In this document: positions 16,266-24,954 of the stretch, in pieces | How positions within the stretch are numbered: position 1 is the first letter of the stretch | Layout of the letters: every line of letters starts with the position of its first letter | From: Bin87 sp965220055 | Lineage (GTDB): Bacteria; Chloroflexota; Dehalococcoidia; Lucifugimonadales; UBA3495 | Assembly: GCA_965220055.1 (NCBI GenBank) | Contig: CBDCPE010000001.1 | Span: forward strand, 62,001-126,000 | DNA length: 64,000 bases | Direction of reading: 5' to 3' | Position numbers and translations under genes: made by a program | The notes under the pieces: generated by a model | The model's database searches: none | What the model was told of the DNA's origin: nothing | The model's input: only the letters and a program-made list of their open reading frames with translations

Positions 16266-16937
16266 ATGCGGTGGATCGACCGGGGGCCGGAGCCTCCCGG
16301 TGTGGGCGGCTATGCCCGCCAGTTCACGCCGGGATGGGTGGACTTTTTCCGGCACGGCATCGGTGGGCGTCCCGCTGATGCCTACTGGCGAGAGTTTCGC
16401 TCAGCGCTGGGCACCCGTTCGGCCAACATTTGCTGGTACTGCGAGCGCCAGTGCGAAGCAACTTCAGAGGCCAGTGGCAAGACCCCGACCGTCGACCATT
16501 TCCAGCCGTTGTCCCGCTGTCCCGAAATGGCTTACGAGTGGACGAACTGGGTTTTCAGTTGCCGGCGTTGCAACGGCGAATACAAGCAGGATAAATGGCC
16601 CGCGTTGGGATACGTCGACCCATGTGCCAGCGATGAGCAGGAACGCCCGGGGCGTTATTTTGACTATGACCCTGATACCGGCGAAATAATCGCGCATCCG
16701 GGTCTTACTGGCGATGCCCGGGAGAAGGCTTGGACCACCATTACGGATCTGGGTCTCAACGAAATAGACGTGCGGTTCTATCGCATTAACTGGACGCGCC
16801 AGTTCTTGGCCGACCTACGGACGCTCCCTGCTGATGATCGGCAAGCTTTCTTGGAGTTCTGGACCGGTCGTCCGCACGAATTCGCCGGATCAACCAGTAT
16901 AGCCGTAGCACAACTGCGCACAGCGGGCGAGCTCTAA
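16266..16937 (+). CDS. HNH endonuclease-domain protein, candidate PtuB (TIGR02646-like)
   Basis: A 223-residue protein starting six bases after the ATPase stop. It has the zinc/HNH pattern C56-x2-C59 (NICWYCERQCEATSEA), D77-H78 (TPTVDHFQPLSRCPEM) and C99-x2-C102-N103 (FSCRRCNGEYKQDKWP), which is an HNH core. The remainder is helical. PtuB nucleases of Septu systems and retron-linked homologues share this arrangement with an ATPase gene upstream. It would cleave nucleic acid when activated by the ATPase. Its stop overlaps the convergent LarC gene by four bases. Alternative: a general defence HNH outside the Septu group. Confidence 0.8.
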   Translation: MRWIDRGPEPPGVGGYARQFTPGWVDFFRHGIGGRPADAYWREFRSALGTRSANICWYCERQCEATSEASGKTPTVDHFQPLSRCPEMAYEWTNWVFSCRRCNGEYKQDKWPALGYVDPCASDEQERPGRYFDYDPDTGEIIAHPGLTGDAREKAWTTITDLGLNEIDVRFYRINWTRQFLADLRTLPADDRQAFLEFWTGRPHEFAGSTSIAVAQLRTAGEL

Positions 16938-18160
16938 TCCCCTGCCGCAGACTTCGTTACCGCGTTACTCACCGCACTCCAACCCGCCCCACCATTCCGT
17001 ACCGCCGACACCACGTCCTCATACTCCGCCGCCGCGCTGACCACCTCGCCTCCGAGCCACTTCCGCTTCACCCGCATCGGGCCGTACTCCGTCTCCACCG
17101 TCACGATGTCACGCTCGGCGACGTAGCGCCCCACCGGGCGGACGCGGACACCGAGGGTCGGCGTGTCCCGCAGGAACACCTCCGCCAGCCGGCTTTCCAG
17201 CGCGGCCGGACCCATCGCCGACAGCAACACGCCGGGGCGGTTCTTTTTCATCTGGATGGGGGTGTGCCAGACGTCGAAGGCGCCGGCCTCGAAGAGCCTT
17301 TCCATGGCAAAGCCCAGCTGCTCGCCGGTGGCGTTGTCCAGGTTGGTTTCCAGTAACACCACATTGTCCTGCCAGCTGGCGACCGGCGGCGTAGGCTCTC
17401 CCGACGGGTCGGCCTGCAGGTCCGCGCCGACCGTTTCGCCCAGCCACAGGCGCAACACGTTGGGAAAGGCCGCCGGATCCTTGCCGCCAACACCGACGCC
17501 AATGCGGTCAATGGTCATGGCCGGCTGGCGGAACTCGTCAGCCAGCGTCGTTATCAGGGCTGCTCCGGTGGGTGTGGTCAGTTCGCCGACCCCGGCGTGG
17601 AACTGACGCTCCGGCGCGACTGGCGCTCCCGCGGCCGCGATGATCTCCAGCGTCGCCGGCGCCGGGTTGCTGTAGCCGCCAGGTCTCCTCGGGCCACCCG
17701 GTTCGCCCAGCACCAGCGGCGCGGCGTAGACGCGCTCCACGCCCATCTGCTCCAACCCGTGCACGACGCCAACCACGTCGACCAGAGTGTCGGCGGAGCC
17801 TAACTCGTGCAGGTGTATCTGGTCCGGATCGTCGCCATGTACACGGGCCTCGGCGACGAAGAGGGCGTTGAGGACGGCGGAGGCGTATTCACGGGTTCGC
17901 CCTGACAGTGCGGTAGCACCCGCAACGGCGTCCAGCATCTGCCTCGGGCTGTAGCGCGGCGCTGCCGACACGTCAACCAGCGCGCGGGAGCCGCGAACCT
18001 CGCAGCGTGTCTCGGTGGCGGTCTCGACGTTCACGCCAGAGATCCCCAGCGCGTCGATAGCTTCCCTGACAGAATCCAACTGCAGCCCGGCGTCAAGCAG
18101 CGATCCCAGCAGCATATCCCCGCTGGCGCCGCCGACTGACTGGATAAACGCGGTTTTCAT
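16934..18160 (-). CDS. larC: Pyridinium-3,5-bisthiocarboxylic acid mononucleotide nickel insertion protein LarC
   Basis: A 408-residue protein, start at ATG 18160 overlapping LarE by four bases. It begins with IQSVGGASGDMLLGSLLDAG, has DPDQIHLHELGSADTLVDVVG and AAPLVLGEPGGPRRPGG, and ends with the LarC C-terminal domain (KKNRPGVLLSAMGPAALESR). LarC inserts nickel into the nickel-pincer cofactor of lactate racemase-family enzymes using CTP. In lactobacilli it is made by a programmed frameshift, but here the frame is uninterrupted. No LarB or LarA gene is in the window. Operon with larE. Confidence 0.9.
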   Translation of the reverse strand: MKTAFIQSVGGASGDMLLGSLLDAGLQLDSVREAIDALGISGVNVETATETRCEVRGSRALVDVSAAPRYSPRQMLDAVAGATALSGRTREYASAVLNALFVAEARVHGDDPDQIHLHELGSADTLVDVVGVVHGLEQMGVERVYAAPLVLGEPGGPRRPGGYSNPAPATLEIIAAAGAPVAPERQFHAGVGELTTPTGAALITTLADEFRQPAMTIDRIGVGVGGKDPAAFPNVLRLWLGETVGADLQADPSGEPTPPVASWQDNVVLLETNLDNATGEQLGFAMERLFEAGAFDVWHTPIQMKKNRPGVLLSAMGPAALESRLAEVFLRDTPTLGVRVRPVGRYVAERDIVTVETEYGPMRVKRKWLGGEVVSAAAEYEDVVSAVRNGGAGWSAVSNAVTKSAAGD

Positions 18161-19029
18161 CCCCGCGAGTTGGCCGCGCCCACGCGCAGCACATCGTTGA
18201 GGCTGCCGGAGCGCAGGCCGCTCAGGTCCAGCGACACCCAGAGGTAGCCCAACTCCTTCAGCCGCCGCGTGATCTCGTCGCGGTGGGCAAATGCCAGTTC
18301 CATCTCGTCGGCGCCCACCTCGATGCGGCACAGCTTGTCGTGATGGCGGGCGCGCACCTCGCGGAGGCCCAGACCACGCAGGACGTCTTCGGCCGCTTCA
18401 ATACGGCGCAGCGACTCCACGGTCACGGGCGTACCGTAAGGGATGCGCGATGACAGGCAGGGTTGCGCCGGCTTGTCCCACAGCGGGACGCCCAGCCAGA
18501 GTGCGGCGGCGCGCACCTGGGTTTTGTCCATCTCCGCCTCCACCATGGGACTGCGGATGTTGTGCTCGGCGGCCGCGGTCATGCCGGGACGGTAGTCGCC
18601 CAGGTCGTCGGTGTTGGCGCCATTGGCGATCCATTGGTAGCCTTCGGCAGACGCCAACGCCACCAGTTGGTCATACAACTCGGTCTTGCAGAAATAGCAT
18701 CGCTGCGGCGAGTTGGCCACGTAGCCTTCCCGCTGCAACTCCTCGGTATGAATGACCCGGTGGTTGAGCCCGAACTCCCTGGCCACGCTCTCCGCGTCAG
18801 CCAGGTCGCGGGCCGCCAGGGCCGGAGATATGGCGGTCACGGCCAGGGCGCGCTGCCCTAAAGCTCGGTGCGCCGCCACCGCCAGCAACGCGCTGTCCAC
18901 GCCGCCCGAGTAGGCTACAATCACCGACTGCATCTCCCTCAGCATCGATTCCAGCCGGGGCAGGCAATCGGGAGGCGCATCGATGCGCTGATGATCAAAT
19001 TTTGACATAATCCTGTCGGCCATTCCCAT
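18157..19029 (-). CDS. larE: ATP-dependent sacrificial sulfur transferase LarE
   Basis: A 290-residue PP-loop ATPase. It has the PP-loop SGGVDSALLAVAAHRAL, then SPQRCYFCKTELYDQL and the DKPAQPCLSSRIPYG region. LarE adenylates the carboxylate of pyridinium dicarboxylate mononucleotide and transfers sulfur from its own cysteine. The Cys of the PCLSSR segment is the expected donor region; Cys residues in the CYFCK segment are also present. The start may be ATG 19029 or a later ATG; no clear ribosome binding site separates them. The larC gene overlaps its stop by four bases. Confidence 0.9.
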   Translation of the reverse strand: MGMADRIMSKFDHQRIDAPPDCLPRLESMLREMQSVIVAYSGGVDSALLAVAAHRALGQRALAVTAISPALAARDLADAESVAREFGLNHRVIHTEELQREGYVANSPQRCYFCKTELYDQLVALASAEGYQWIANGANTDDLGDYRPGMTAAAEHNIRSPMVEAEMDKTQVRAAALWLGVPLWDKPAQPCLSSRIPYGTPVTVESLRRIEAAEDVLRGLGLREVRARHHDKLCRIEVGADEMELAFAHRDEITRRLKELGYLWVSLDLSGLRSGSLNDVLRVGAANSRG

Positions 19030-19084
19030 CTAGTCTGGGATCATTCTACTACAACGGATTTTGCACACTGCCGGGGGACGCACG

Positions 19085-19447
19085 ATGACGGTACAGAGTA
19101 TCAGCGCGATCACGCTGGCAGTCCGCGACATGGCGCGAGCGGTGGCCTTCTACCACGACGGAGCGGGAATACCCATCCTGTACGGCGGCCCGGACGCCGG
19201 ATTCACGTCACTGGAGGTGGGCGGCAGCTACCTGAACCTGATCCTCTCCGCCGATGCCGATGTGCGCTGGTGGGGTCGCTGCATCCTGTACGTCGACGAC
19301 GTGGACGCACATCACCAGCGAATGGTCGAGGCCGGCTATGCTCCTGACGACGAACCGTCCGACGCTCCCTGGCGAGAGCGCTACTACCACATCACCGATC
19401 CGGACGGCCACGAGATCAGCTTCGCCAAACCGCTGGCTCAGGGATAA
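19085..19447 (+). CDS. VOC-family (glyoxalase/bleomycin resistance-like) protein
   Basis: A 120-residue protein starting MTVQSISAITLAVRDMARAV, with GGGGGA upstream of ATG 19085; an in-frame ATG at 19061 is less likely. The fold is a beta-alpha-beta-beta-beta pair: RAVAFYHDGAGIPILYG, then FTSLEVGGSYLNLIL, and RCILYVDDVDAHHQRM, ending YYHITDPDGHEISFAKPL. Metal ligands typical of glyoxalase I (His, Glu) occur at the ends, so it could be metal-dependent. It is divergent from larE and convergent to the GNAT gene. Confidence 0.9.
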   Translation: MTVQSISAITLAVRDMARAVAFYHDGAGIPILYGGPDAGFTSLEVGGSYLNLILSADADVRWWGRCILYVDDVDAHHQRMVEAGYAPDDEPSDAPWRERYYHITDPDGHEISFAKPLAQG

Positions 19448-19451
19448 CGCG

Positions 19452-19958
19452 CTACAGATCCAGCGCGTACAGATAGAGCGTCAGGCTGGTGTGCGGGAAC
19501 GCGTGGTCTTCCAGCTCGTGGTAACCACGGCGCTGAAGGAACACGATGGCAGCCGCCATGTGGTTGGCGGCCCAGACGATGGTACGCGAATATGCCGCGT
19601 CGCCACAGAACTCTTCCGCATGGTTCATTAGCTGGGAAGCGACGCCCCGCCGGCGCGCGGACCGGTCCACCACCAGCCGTCGTATCTCCGCCTCTTCCTC
19701 ATCCCGACGGTACGCGCCTACGCAACCAACTGCCTGCCCTTCAAGTTCGGCGATCCAGAAGTTGCTTCCCGGACGTTGCAGATAGCTCTGCTCAATGTGG
19801 GCCAGATCATGTGTAAGGGCACTGTCGAGGTATTCGTGAAACCCCTCCCGGTCGGCATCCTTGTGCAGGTAGCCCTCCGCGAAGTCATCCTGGGCGTGGA
19901 GAAAGAGATTGCGAACGGCGTCCGAGTCTTCGGAGCGGAATTGGCGAACGGTTAACAT
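19452..19958 (-). CDS. GNAT-family N-acetyltransferase
   Basis: A 168-residue protein starting MLTVRQFRSEDSDAVRNLFL at ATG 19958, five bases after the ychF stop. It has NFWIAELEGQAVGCVGAYRR and the acetyl-CoA pyrophosphate-binding loop VVDRSARRRGVASQLMNHAEE (residues about 115-135), followed by VFLQRRGYHELEDHAF. It probably acetylates a small amine, substrate unknown. Because ychF is directly upstream, it is likely cotranscribed. Confidence 0.85.
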   Translation of the reverse strand: MLTVRQFRSEDSDAVRNLFLHAQDDFAEGYLHKDADREGFHEYLDSALTHDLAHIEQSYLQRPGSNFWIAELEGQAVGCVGAYRRDEEEAEIRRLVVDRSARRRGVASQLMNHAEEFCGDAAYSRTIVWAANHMAAAIVFLQRRGYHELEDHAFPHTSLTLYLYALDL

Positions 19959-19963
19959 GACGA

Positions 19964-21055
19964 TTACACGTTGACCAGGAAGTTGATTATGTCTCCGTCT
20001 TTGACCGGGTAGGTCTTGCCCTCGGAGCGGAGTAGTCCCTCCTTGCGCCCCTGCACCATGCTCCCGCAAGCGCGATAGTCATCGTAGGCGATGACCTCCG
20101 CCCGGATAAAGCCGCGGGTGAAATCGGTATGGATGACTCCGGCGGCGGTCACGGCCGGCATGCCGCCGGGCACGCTCCAGGCCCGCACCTCGTCATCGCC
20201 CACGGTCAGGAAGGACACAAGGCCCAGGGTGTCATAGCTGGCCCGGATCACCTGCGACGTGGCCGATTCGCCCAGGCCGAAATCCGAACGGAACTCATCC
20301 GCTTCCTCGGGATCCATCGTGCTCAGCTCGGCCTCCACCCGCGCGCTGATGCTGACCTGTCCCACGCCGGCGGTGAGGGTGGGATCTATGTCCAGCTCGG
20401 AGATCGACATTTCGTCCGCACCTTCATCGGTGTTGAACACGGCAATCACCTGTTTGTCGGTCAGCAGTTGGTAGTTGACCAGGATCGCGCGTTCCGAATC
20501 GGTGAAGGACTGCAGGCGCACGGGCACGCCGTTCTCCAGACCAGCGCGGGCCTTCTCCACGGTTTCCTTGTGGCGTATCACCATCGGGCGCTCGGCCGGC
20601 TTGGTCTTGTTCACCTGGTCGGCCAGGCGAGTAGACGCCCTTTCCAGCACTTCCAGGTCGGCGAAGGATAACTCGCCGAGCATCGCTTCCAGGTCCCTGG
20701 CGGGGTCCACCGAGCCGGTGGGATGCACTACAACATCGTTCTGGAAGGTTCGAACGACGATCAAAAACGCGGTGGCGGACTGGAGAATGTTACGGTAACG
20801 GCCGCGGATCCCCTGGGAGCGCGCCATCCCTTCCGGGCCGGGCAGGTCCGTGTAGCGTATCTCGGCCGGGACGGTTTTGCGCGGACGGTAGATGGAGGTA
20901 AGGTAGTCCAGACGCGGATCCGGAACCTTAACCGCTCCAAGATGCATCTCGGTAGGGCTGCCCGACGCTCCGCTGGCGTCAGACTTGCCCAGGGTGAGCG
21001 CATTGAAAAGGGTAGATTTGCCCGATTGGGGCAGTCCGATGATTACGATATCCAT
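19964..21055 (-). CDS. ychF: Redox-regulated ATPase/GTPase YchF
   Basis: A 363-residue Obg-family P-loop protein. It begins MDIVIIGLPQSGKSTLFNAL with an atypical P-loop, has the switch-type DLPGPEGMARSQGIRGRYRN, a coiled central domain with DLEVLERASTRLADQV, and a C-terminal TGS domain ending RAEVIAYDDYRACG and GKTYPVKDGDIINFLVNV. In other bacteria YchF binds ribosomes and nucleotides with ATP preference. Cytoplasmic housekeeping protein. Followed five bases later by the GNAT gene. Confidence 0.95.
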   Translation of the reverse strand: MDIVIIGLPQSGKSTLFNALTLGKSDASGASGSPTEMHLGAVKVPDPRLDYLTSIYRPRKTVPAEIRYTDLPGPEGMARSQGIRGRYRNILQSATAFLIVVRTFQNDVVVHPTGSVDPARDLEAMLGELSFADLEVLERASTRLADQVNKTKPAERPMVIRHKETVEKARAGLENGVPVRLQSFTDSERAILVNYQLLTDKQVIAVFNTDEGADEMSISELDIDPTLTAGVGQVSISARVEAELSTMDPEEADEFRSDFGLGESATSQVIRASYDTLGLVSFLTVGDDEVRAWSVPGGMPAVTAAGVIHTDFTRGFIRAEVIAYDDYRACGSMVQGRKEGLLRSEGKTYPVKDGDIINFLVNV

Positions 21056-21145
21056 ATTGGCTTATTGCGTTCTAGTTGCTCTCGCTGACGGGTAGTGGCG
21101 GATGTGGTGATTACGTTGGCGCGGATTCAGACTCTTGGCGATGGA

Positions 21146-21565
21146 TCAACTTTTCGGATTGCAGGGGGAGGGGCTGGCGTCGCTCAAAAGCAACGCGATT
21201 ACTTCCGGAGTTAGCGTGATGTGGATCGAGCCGTCTTCCCGCTCGCCGAGTTGGCGGAGGGCATCGACGATGCGTTGCCGTTCTTCCTGCCGGCCCTCCT
21301 GCCGGCCTTCCTTCCGGCCCTGTTCCCTGAGACGTTTGATTTCAGATGGTATCAGCAACACCATACGACCCAATACCTCCAGGATGATCGCCACCAGCAA
21401 CGCGAGGCCCGCCGCCAGCGCAAAGATGGCTACAAGCGCAAATAGTTCATCCTTACCCTGTTCTCGCAGAGGGTGATACCTCGACAGACCGATCCCCACT
21501 CCAGCAACGTATACCAGATAGTATACGACCCAATAGCGCTCGGCTATGCTCCTCAGCGGATCCAC
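21146..21565 (-). CDS. Membrane protein with a repeated Gln/Glu/Arg coiled tail
   Basis: A 139-residue protein with GTG start at 21565, 34 bases after the thiolase stop. An N-terminal tyrosine-rich helix (YWVVYYLVYVAGVGIGLS) and a second long hydrophobic helix (LFALVAIFALAAGLALLVAI) are followed by EIKRLREQGRKEGRQEGRQE, a repeated basic coiled segment, and a short beta tail. Family unknown. The EGRQ repeats resemble tails of several bacterial hypothetical membrane proteins. No ATG start exists nearby, so the start is uncertain. Confidence 0.5.
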   Translation of the reverse strand: MDPLRSIAERYWVVYYLVYVAGVGIGLSRYHPLREQGKDELFALVAIFALAAGLALLVAIILEVLGRMVLLIPSEIKRLREQGRKEGRQEGRQEERQRIVDALRQLGEREDGSIHITLTPEVIALLLSDASPSPCNPKS

Positions 21566-21599
21566 CTTGCTGTTTGTAGCCGCCGAATCACCGACCTGC

Positions 21600-22775
21600 C
21601 TAGCCGGTGGCCAGCACCACGGTCCCGGTTGAGGACAGGGACCCGCCGGTTCCGTTGACGATGCTAGTCGCGGCGGACTGATCCGACGAGCCCTTGCGAT
21701 GCACCTGCCGGTCGCCGCACTCACCGCGAAGCTGGCGGACGGCTTCCACCAGGAGGAAGCTGCCGTACATGCCAGGGTGGGAGTAGGAAAGACCGCCACC
21801 GTTGGTGTTGAGGGCGAAGTCGCCGCCGGGAGCAGTGCGCTGGTTGGCGACAAAGTCGGGGCCCTCACCCGGTCCGCAGAAGCCCAGGCCCTCGATGGTC
21901 ACCAGCGTGGTGTAGGTGAAGGAGTCGTAGATCATGGTGAGGTCTATGTCGCCGTGGGTCAGGCCGGCCCGATCCAGCGACAGCGGCCCGGTCTCCCGGG
22001 ACCAGGTGGAAGTGTGGTTGGGCATGAAACTGATCAGGTTGTGATCGTGCCCTTCGGCCGCGCCCAGAACCCACACCGGCTCCTTCTTGCAGTTGGCCGC
22101 CTTCTCGGCGGTGGTCACGACGATCGCCGCGCCGGAGTCGGTCACCAGGCAGCAGTCGAACAGGTGGAACGGCCACGCGACCCAGCGGGAGTTGTGATAG
22201 TCGTCGAAGGACATGGGCGAATCGTGCATGTAGGCCATCGGGTTCAGGTTGGCCCACTTGCGGGTGGAAACGGCGATCTCGGCCAGGGCCTGGCGGGTGC
22301 GTTCCTCGCCGTACTCGTGCATGTACCGTGTGCAGGCCATGGCGTAGTTGATGGGCTGGCCGATCATGCCGTAGGGCGTCTCGTACTGGGCCACCGGGAG
22401 GTTCCGGTCCGCCGGAACCGGGACACGGGTGGAACGGCCGGCCTGTCCGTGGGTGATGAGGACGGTGTCGCAGTAGCCGGCGCGGATGGCCGCCGCGGCG
22501 TGCGCAACGTGGATCACGAAAGAGGAGCCCCCCACGGAGGTGTTGTCGGTGAAGGATGGCTGGACGCCAAAGTACTCGGCGGTTGCCAGGGTGCTGAATC
22601 CGGCGGTCATCAGCCCGTTCACGTCCGACATGGACAACCCGGCATCATCCAGCGCGTTGTAGGCGGCCTCTGCGTGATGCTGGAGGGAGGACTTGTTGGG
22701 AACGTTGCCCATCTCGTCCGATTCGGCGACGCCGACGATGGCGATGTCGCGGTCACGTTGTGCGGTGCTGGCCAT
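21600..22775 (-). CDS. Thiolase-family protein without the N-terminal catalytic cysteine
   Basis: A 391-residue thiolase-fold protein, ATG 22775 with GGAGGG upstream. The active-site region reads DNTSVGGSSFVIHVAHAAAA, where the nucleophilic Cys of thiolases is replaced by Gly/Ser. The C-terminal motifs GGLSYSHPGMYGSFLLVEAV (His retained) and the family end are present. Such Cys-less proteins of the SCP-x/Ltp2 type act as aldolases or lyases with a DUF35 partner. No DUF35 gene is visible here. Function is therefore unresolved; acyl-CoA binding is likely. Confidence 0.8.
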   Translation of the reverse strand: MASTAQRDRDIAIVGVAESDEMGNVPNKSSLQHHAEAAYNALDDAGLSMSDVNGLMTAGFSTLATAEYFGVQPSFTDNTSVGGSSFVIHVAHAAAAIRAGYCDTVLITHGQAGRSTRVPVPADRNLPVAQYETPYGMIGQPINYAMACTRYMHEYGEERTRQALAEIAVSTRKWANLNPMAYMHDSPMSFDDYHNSRWVAWPFHLFDCCLVTDSGAAIVVTTAEKAANCKKEPVWVLGAAEGHDHNLISFMPNHTSTWSRETGPLSLDRAGLTHGDIDLTMIYDSFTYTTLVTIEGLGFCGPGEGPDFVANQRTAPGGDFALNTNGGGLSYSHPGMYGSFLLVEAVRQLRGECGDRQVHRKGSSDQSAATSIVNGTGGSLSSTGTVVLATG

Positions 22776-22913
22776 AAAGCTACCCTCCAGAGTCCGGCTT
22801 AGGCGAATTTGAAGCCAAATGATGGTACAACATTCCCTACGGGCCGACAATCGGCTGCGGCGTCTGAGCGACTTGCAAAACTAGCAAAAACCCGATTGGC
22901 CGTAGAATGTAAT

Positions 22914-23159
22914 ATGCCTCAATTTGAATTCCACAAGGCCGAGAACATCGTCCACCAAACCCCGGGCTGCGAGAAGCAGGAACAGCACGCCGGAGACCGG
23001 CGCGACCTGGGCAACTGGGCCACGATTATGCACGCGCTATCCTTCGCGCAAGACTCCTACGGCAACTCGTTCACCGTCCGATGCTGGGAATGCGACCCCC
23101 GCCACAGGGACGATATTCTGCATGATGCCCTGGTACGGTTCCGCAACCAGTTTGGTTAG
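22914..23159 (+). CDS. Hypothetical protein, 81 residues
   Basis: A small protein starting MPQFEFHKAENIVHQTPGCE, with CEKQEQH and VRCWECDPRHRDDILHDALV. Two CxxC-like pairs (Cys19-x-x... and Cys-Trp-Glu-Cys) could bind zinc but this is weak. It lies between the thiolase and the transposase genes, ends five bases before the transposase stop on the other strand, and has no convincing ribosome binding site. The codon bias is consistent with coding, but I am not sure it is real. Confidence 0.4.
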   Translation: MPQFEFHKAENIVHQTPGCEKQEQHAGDRRDLGNWATIMHALSFAQDSYGNSFTVRCWECDPRHRDDILHDALVRFRNQFG

Positions 23160-23164
23160 AATCG

Positions 23165-24487
23165 CTATGCCGCCTGCGCCGCTATCGCCGTCCAGTTGGC
23201 AACCGGCATCTCGACTTTCATTTCGCGCATCCCGTCGTAATCGTCAACGAGCAGCCGCCCGAGCATCGTAGCCCCGTAGGTCAACAGCGACAGGCCGACG
23301 TGCAAACGCACTTTCTTGATGCCCAGGTAGCAATACTCGTCGAGCAGCCTCGACCGTTTGAGACTGCCGAACAACCTCTCAACGATTGTCCGTCGCTTGT
23401 ACAGCCGCTTCCACCGCTTGCTCGCCCTGGGCAGTCGGCCCACGCGCCGGAGCAGGTCGCCGTCCCAACCCTCGTAGTGCTCATGGTCGCAGTTCTGTCC
23501 CAACCACGGCTTGTCGCCTTTGAGTTGGCAACCGCCGTCAGGACAGCGGAACAAGTGGCCCTTGCCGCGCTCGCTGCGGACATACTCCATTGGCTTGCCG
23601 CCCAGGCAAACCGGCTGGCCCTTGACGGTATAGATGCTGTTTTTATCGGTGTTCCTCATGTGAATGACTGCTAGCATTTTCCGGCGGTCAAGGTACTGGT
23701 AATTGGTGAGGGCGTCGTAACCTCTATCGCCGATGGCGTAGCGCACTAGCAAGGTCGGGTGGTTGTCGGCGAGTTGATCCATCAACGGCGGTAACTGTGG
23801 GCTGTCTCCGGCGTTAGCAGGCAACAACGACCAACTGAGCGGCGTTCCATAGTAGGCATCGCATATGGCGTGGAGTTTGTAGCCGTAGAAATATTCTTTG
23901 TCGTTAGCGGCCAGTTTCGCCGTCCTAATGCCGACTGTGGCGTCAACGTCCTTGCCCCTGTGCCGGTTGCCATAAGCCTCTATGTCGCTGCTGTCGATGG
24001 CTACCATCTCGCCGGGTTTCGGCGCGTTCTCGGGAACAACGCCCTCGACCCGCAGCCGTTCAATTTCCTCGCCGACTCGCTCGACAACGCCGACGATGGC
24101 GGCGTCAACAAGGTCTTGATGCTCCGCCAGCCGACGGTAGAAACGCGAGAAAGTGGACTTGTTGGGAACGGTCTCTTTTAAACCACAAACCCGCCTGAGC
24201 AGGCGGGATGTTTTGAGTTGGTCGATGAGGTCGCGGGTGTAGCGTAGTTTGAGCAGGTATCTCACCAGCGTTGCCCTCCACATCACGGCAGGGTCGTAAC
24301 CGGGCCGGCCCGTCCAGCGATAATCGTTCAATTTGGCAATCAGTTCATCATGTCGCAATTCGTCGAGGATATTTCCAATGAGACCGAAATCAGGAATGGC
24401 CTCGTGGCCGGGTTGACGACCCGCCGGCGACGGCGTTATATTAAACGTGACCGTGCTCCGTGCAAGTGGTGAGCGGTCCGCCGCCAA
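23165..24487 (-). mobile_element. Transposase, IS1182/IS5-like (DDE)
   Basis: A 440-residue complete transposase. The N-terminal DUF772-like region (DELRHDELIAKLNDYRWTGR and YDPAVMWRATLVRYLLKLRY) is followed by a catalytic DDE core: VAIDSSDIEAYGNRHRGKD, YAIGDRGYDALTNYQYL and RRTIVERLFGSLKRSRLLDE. A cysteine-rich insertion with CPDGGCQLKG lies before the last acidic residue. It is probably a full element, intact by reading frame. I could not identify the terminal inverted repeats; repeated palindromic sequences lie in the 24.5-24.8 kb region upstream and may include its right end. Confidence 0.85.
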
Positions 24488-24600
24488 TCAGTTACAGTTG
24501 AGAGGTGGCTTTTCTATTGTGCGCTGGACACGGCTACATTATAATATTGTCAACGTATTAGGATATTAGTTCTAATATTCGCTCGGCTGGATTTATGGAA

Positions 24601-24644
24601 ATTGGCCGGTTCCAAGGCGTTTTGACGCCCCGAAATCGGCCAAT
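24601..24644. repeat. Nested hairpin in the intergenic region upstream of the transposase
   Basis: ATTGGCCG at 24601-24608 pairs with CGGCCAAT at 24637-24644. Inside, GGCGT 24616-24620 pairs with ACGCC 24625-24629. It could be an insertion-sequence end or a structured leader. Confidence 0.5.
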
Positions 24645-24765
24645 CTTGTGACCGACAGTGGTGGGTTGTTCACCCCCGGAAATGGCAACAGTCAGCTCAG
24701 GTCAATGCGCAGGCCAGTTGGGATTTTGACCGTTTCGAAGGTCGCTCAAGCTGCGTACCTCATGG

Positions 24766-24792
24766 TTGACATTGGGTACAGCGTAGTATAAT
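24766..24792 (+). promoter_or_regulatory. Candidate sigma70-type promoter before the 105-aa gene
   Basis: TTGACA at 24766-24771 and TATAAT at 24787-24792 have a 15-base spacer, two short of ideal. The first gene starts 163 bases downstream, so a long leader would result. Confidence 0.4.
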
Positions 24793-24954
24793 TATATCCT
24801 TAATAACGCCAGTTACGCCGGCAGGGACCTGAACGTGAGACGATTACAGCAATGGCACCCGCAGGCCGGTCACGTAAATCGCAACAATCAATGCGGGTTT
24901 GTTCGTTTAACGTCCTCTCTGCCAGCAGGAATCTTACACAAACGGAGGCGCAAA

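Larger units (their letters stand above)
24488..24954. other. 467-base gene-free stretch upstream of a small operon
   Basis: This stretch holds an AT-rich zone (24535-24600) with a short imperfect inverted repeat (GATATTAG/CTAATATTC), the nested hairpin at 24601-24644 and a promoter-like pair near 24766-24792. It may contain the end of the insertion sequence. No coding signal was seen. Confidence 0.5.

Noticed and set aside
23100..24800. Terminal inverted repeats and target duplication of the insertion sequence
   Set aside because: I searched both flanks by eye and found no convincing pair, so no element ends are called.
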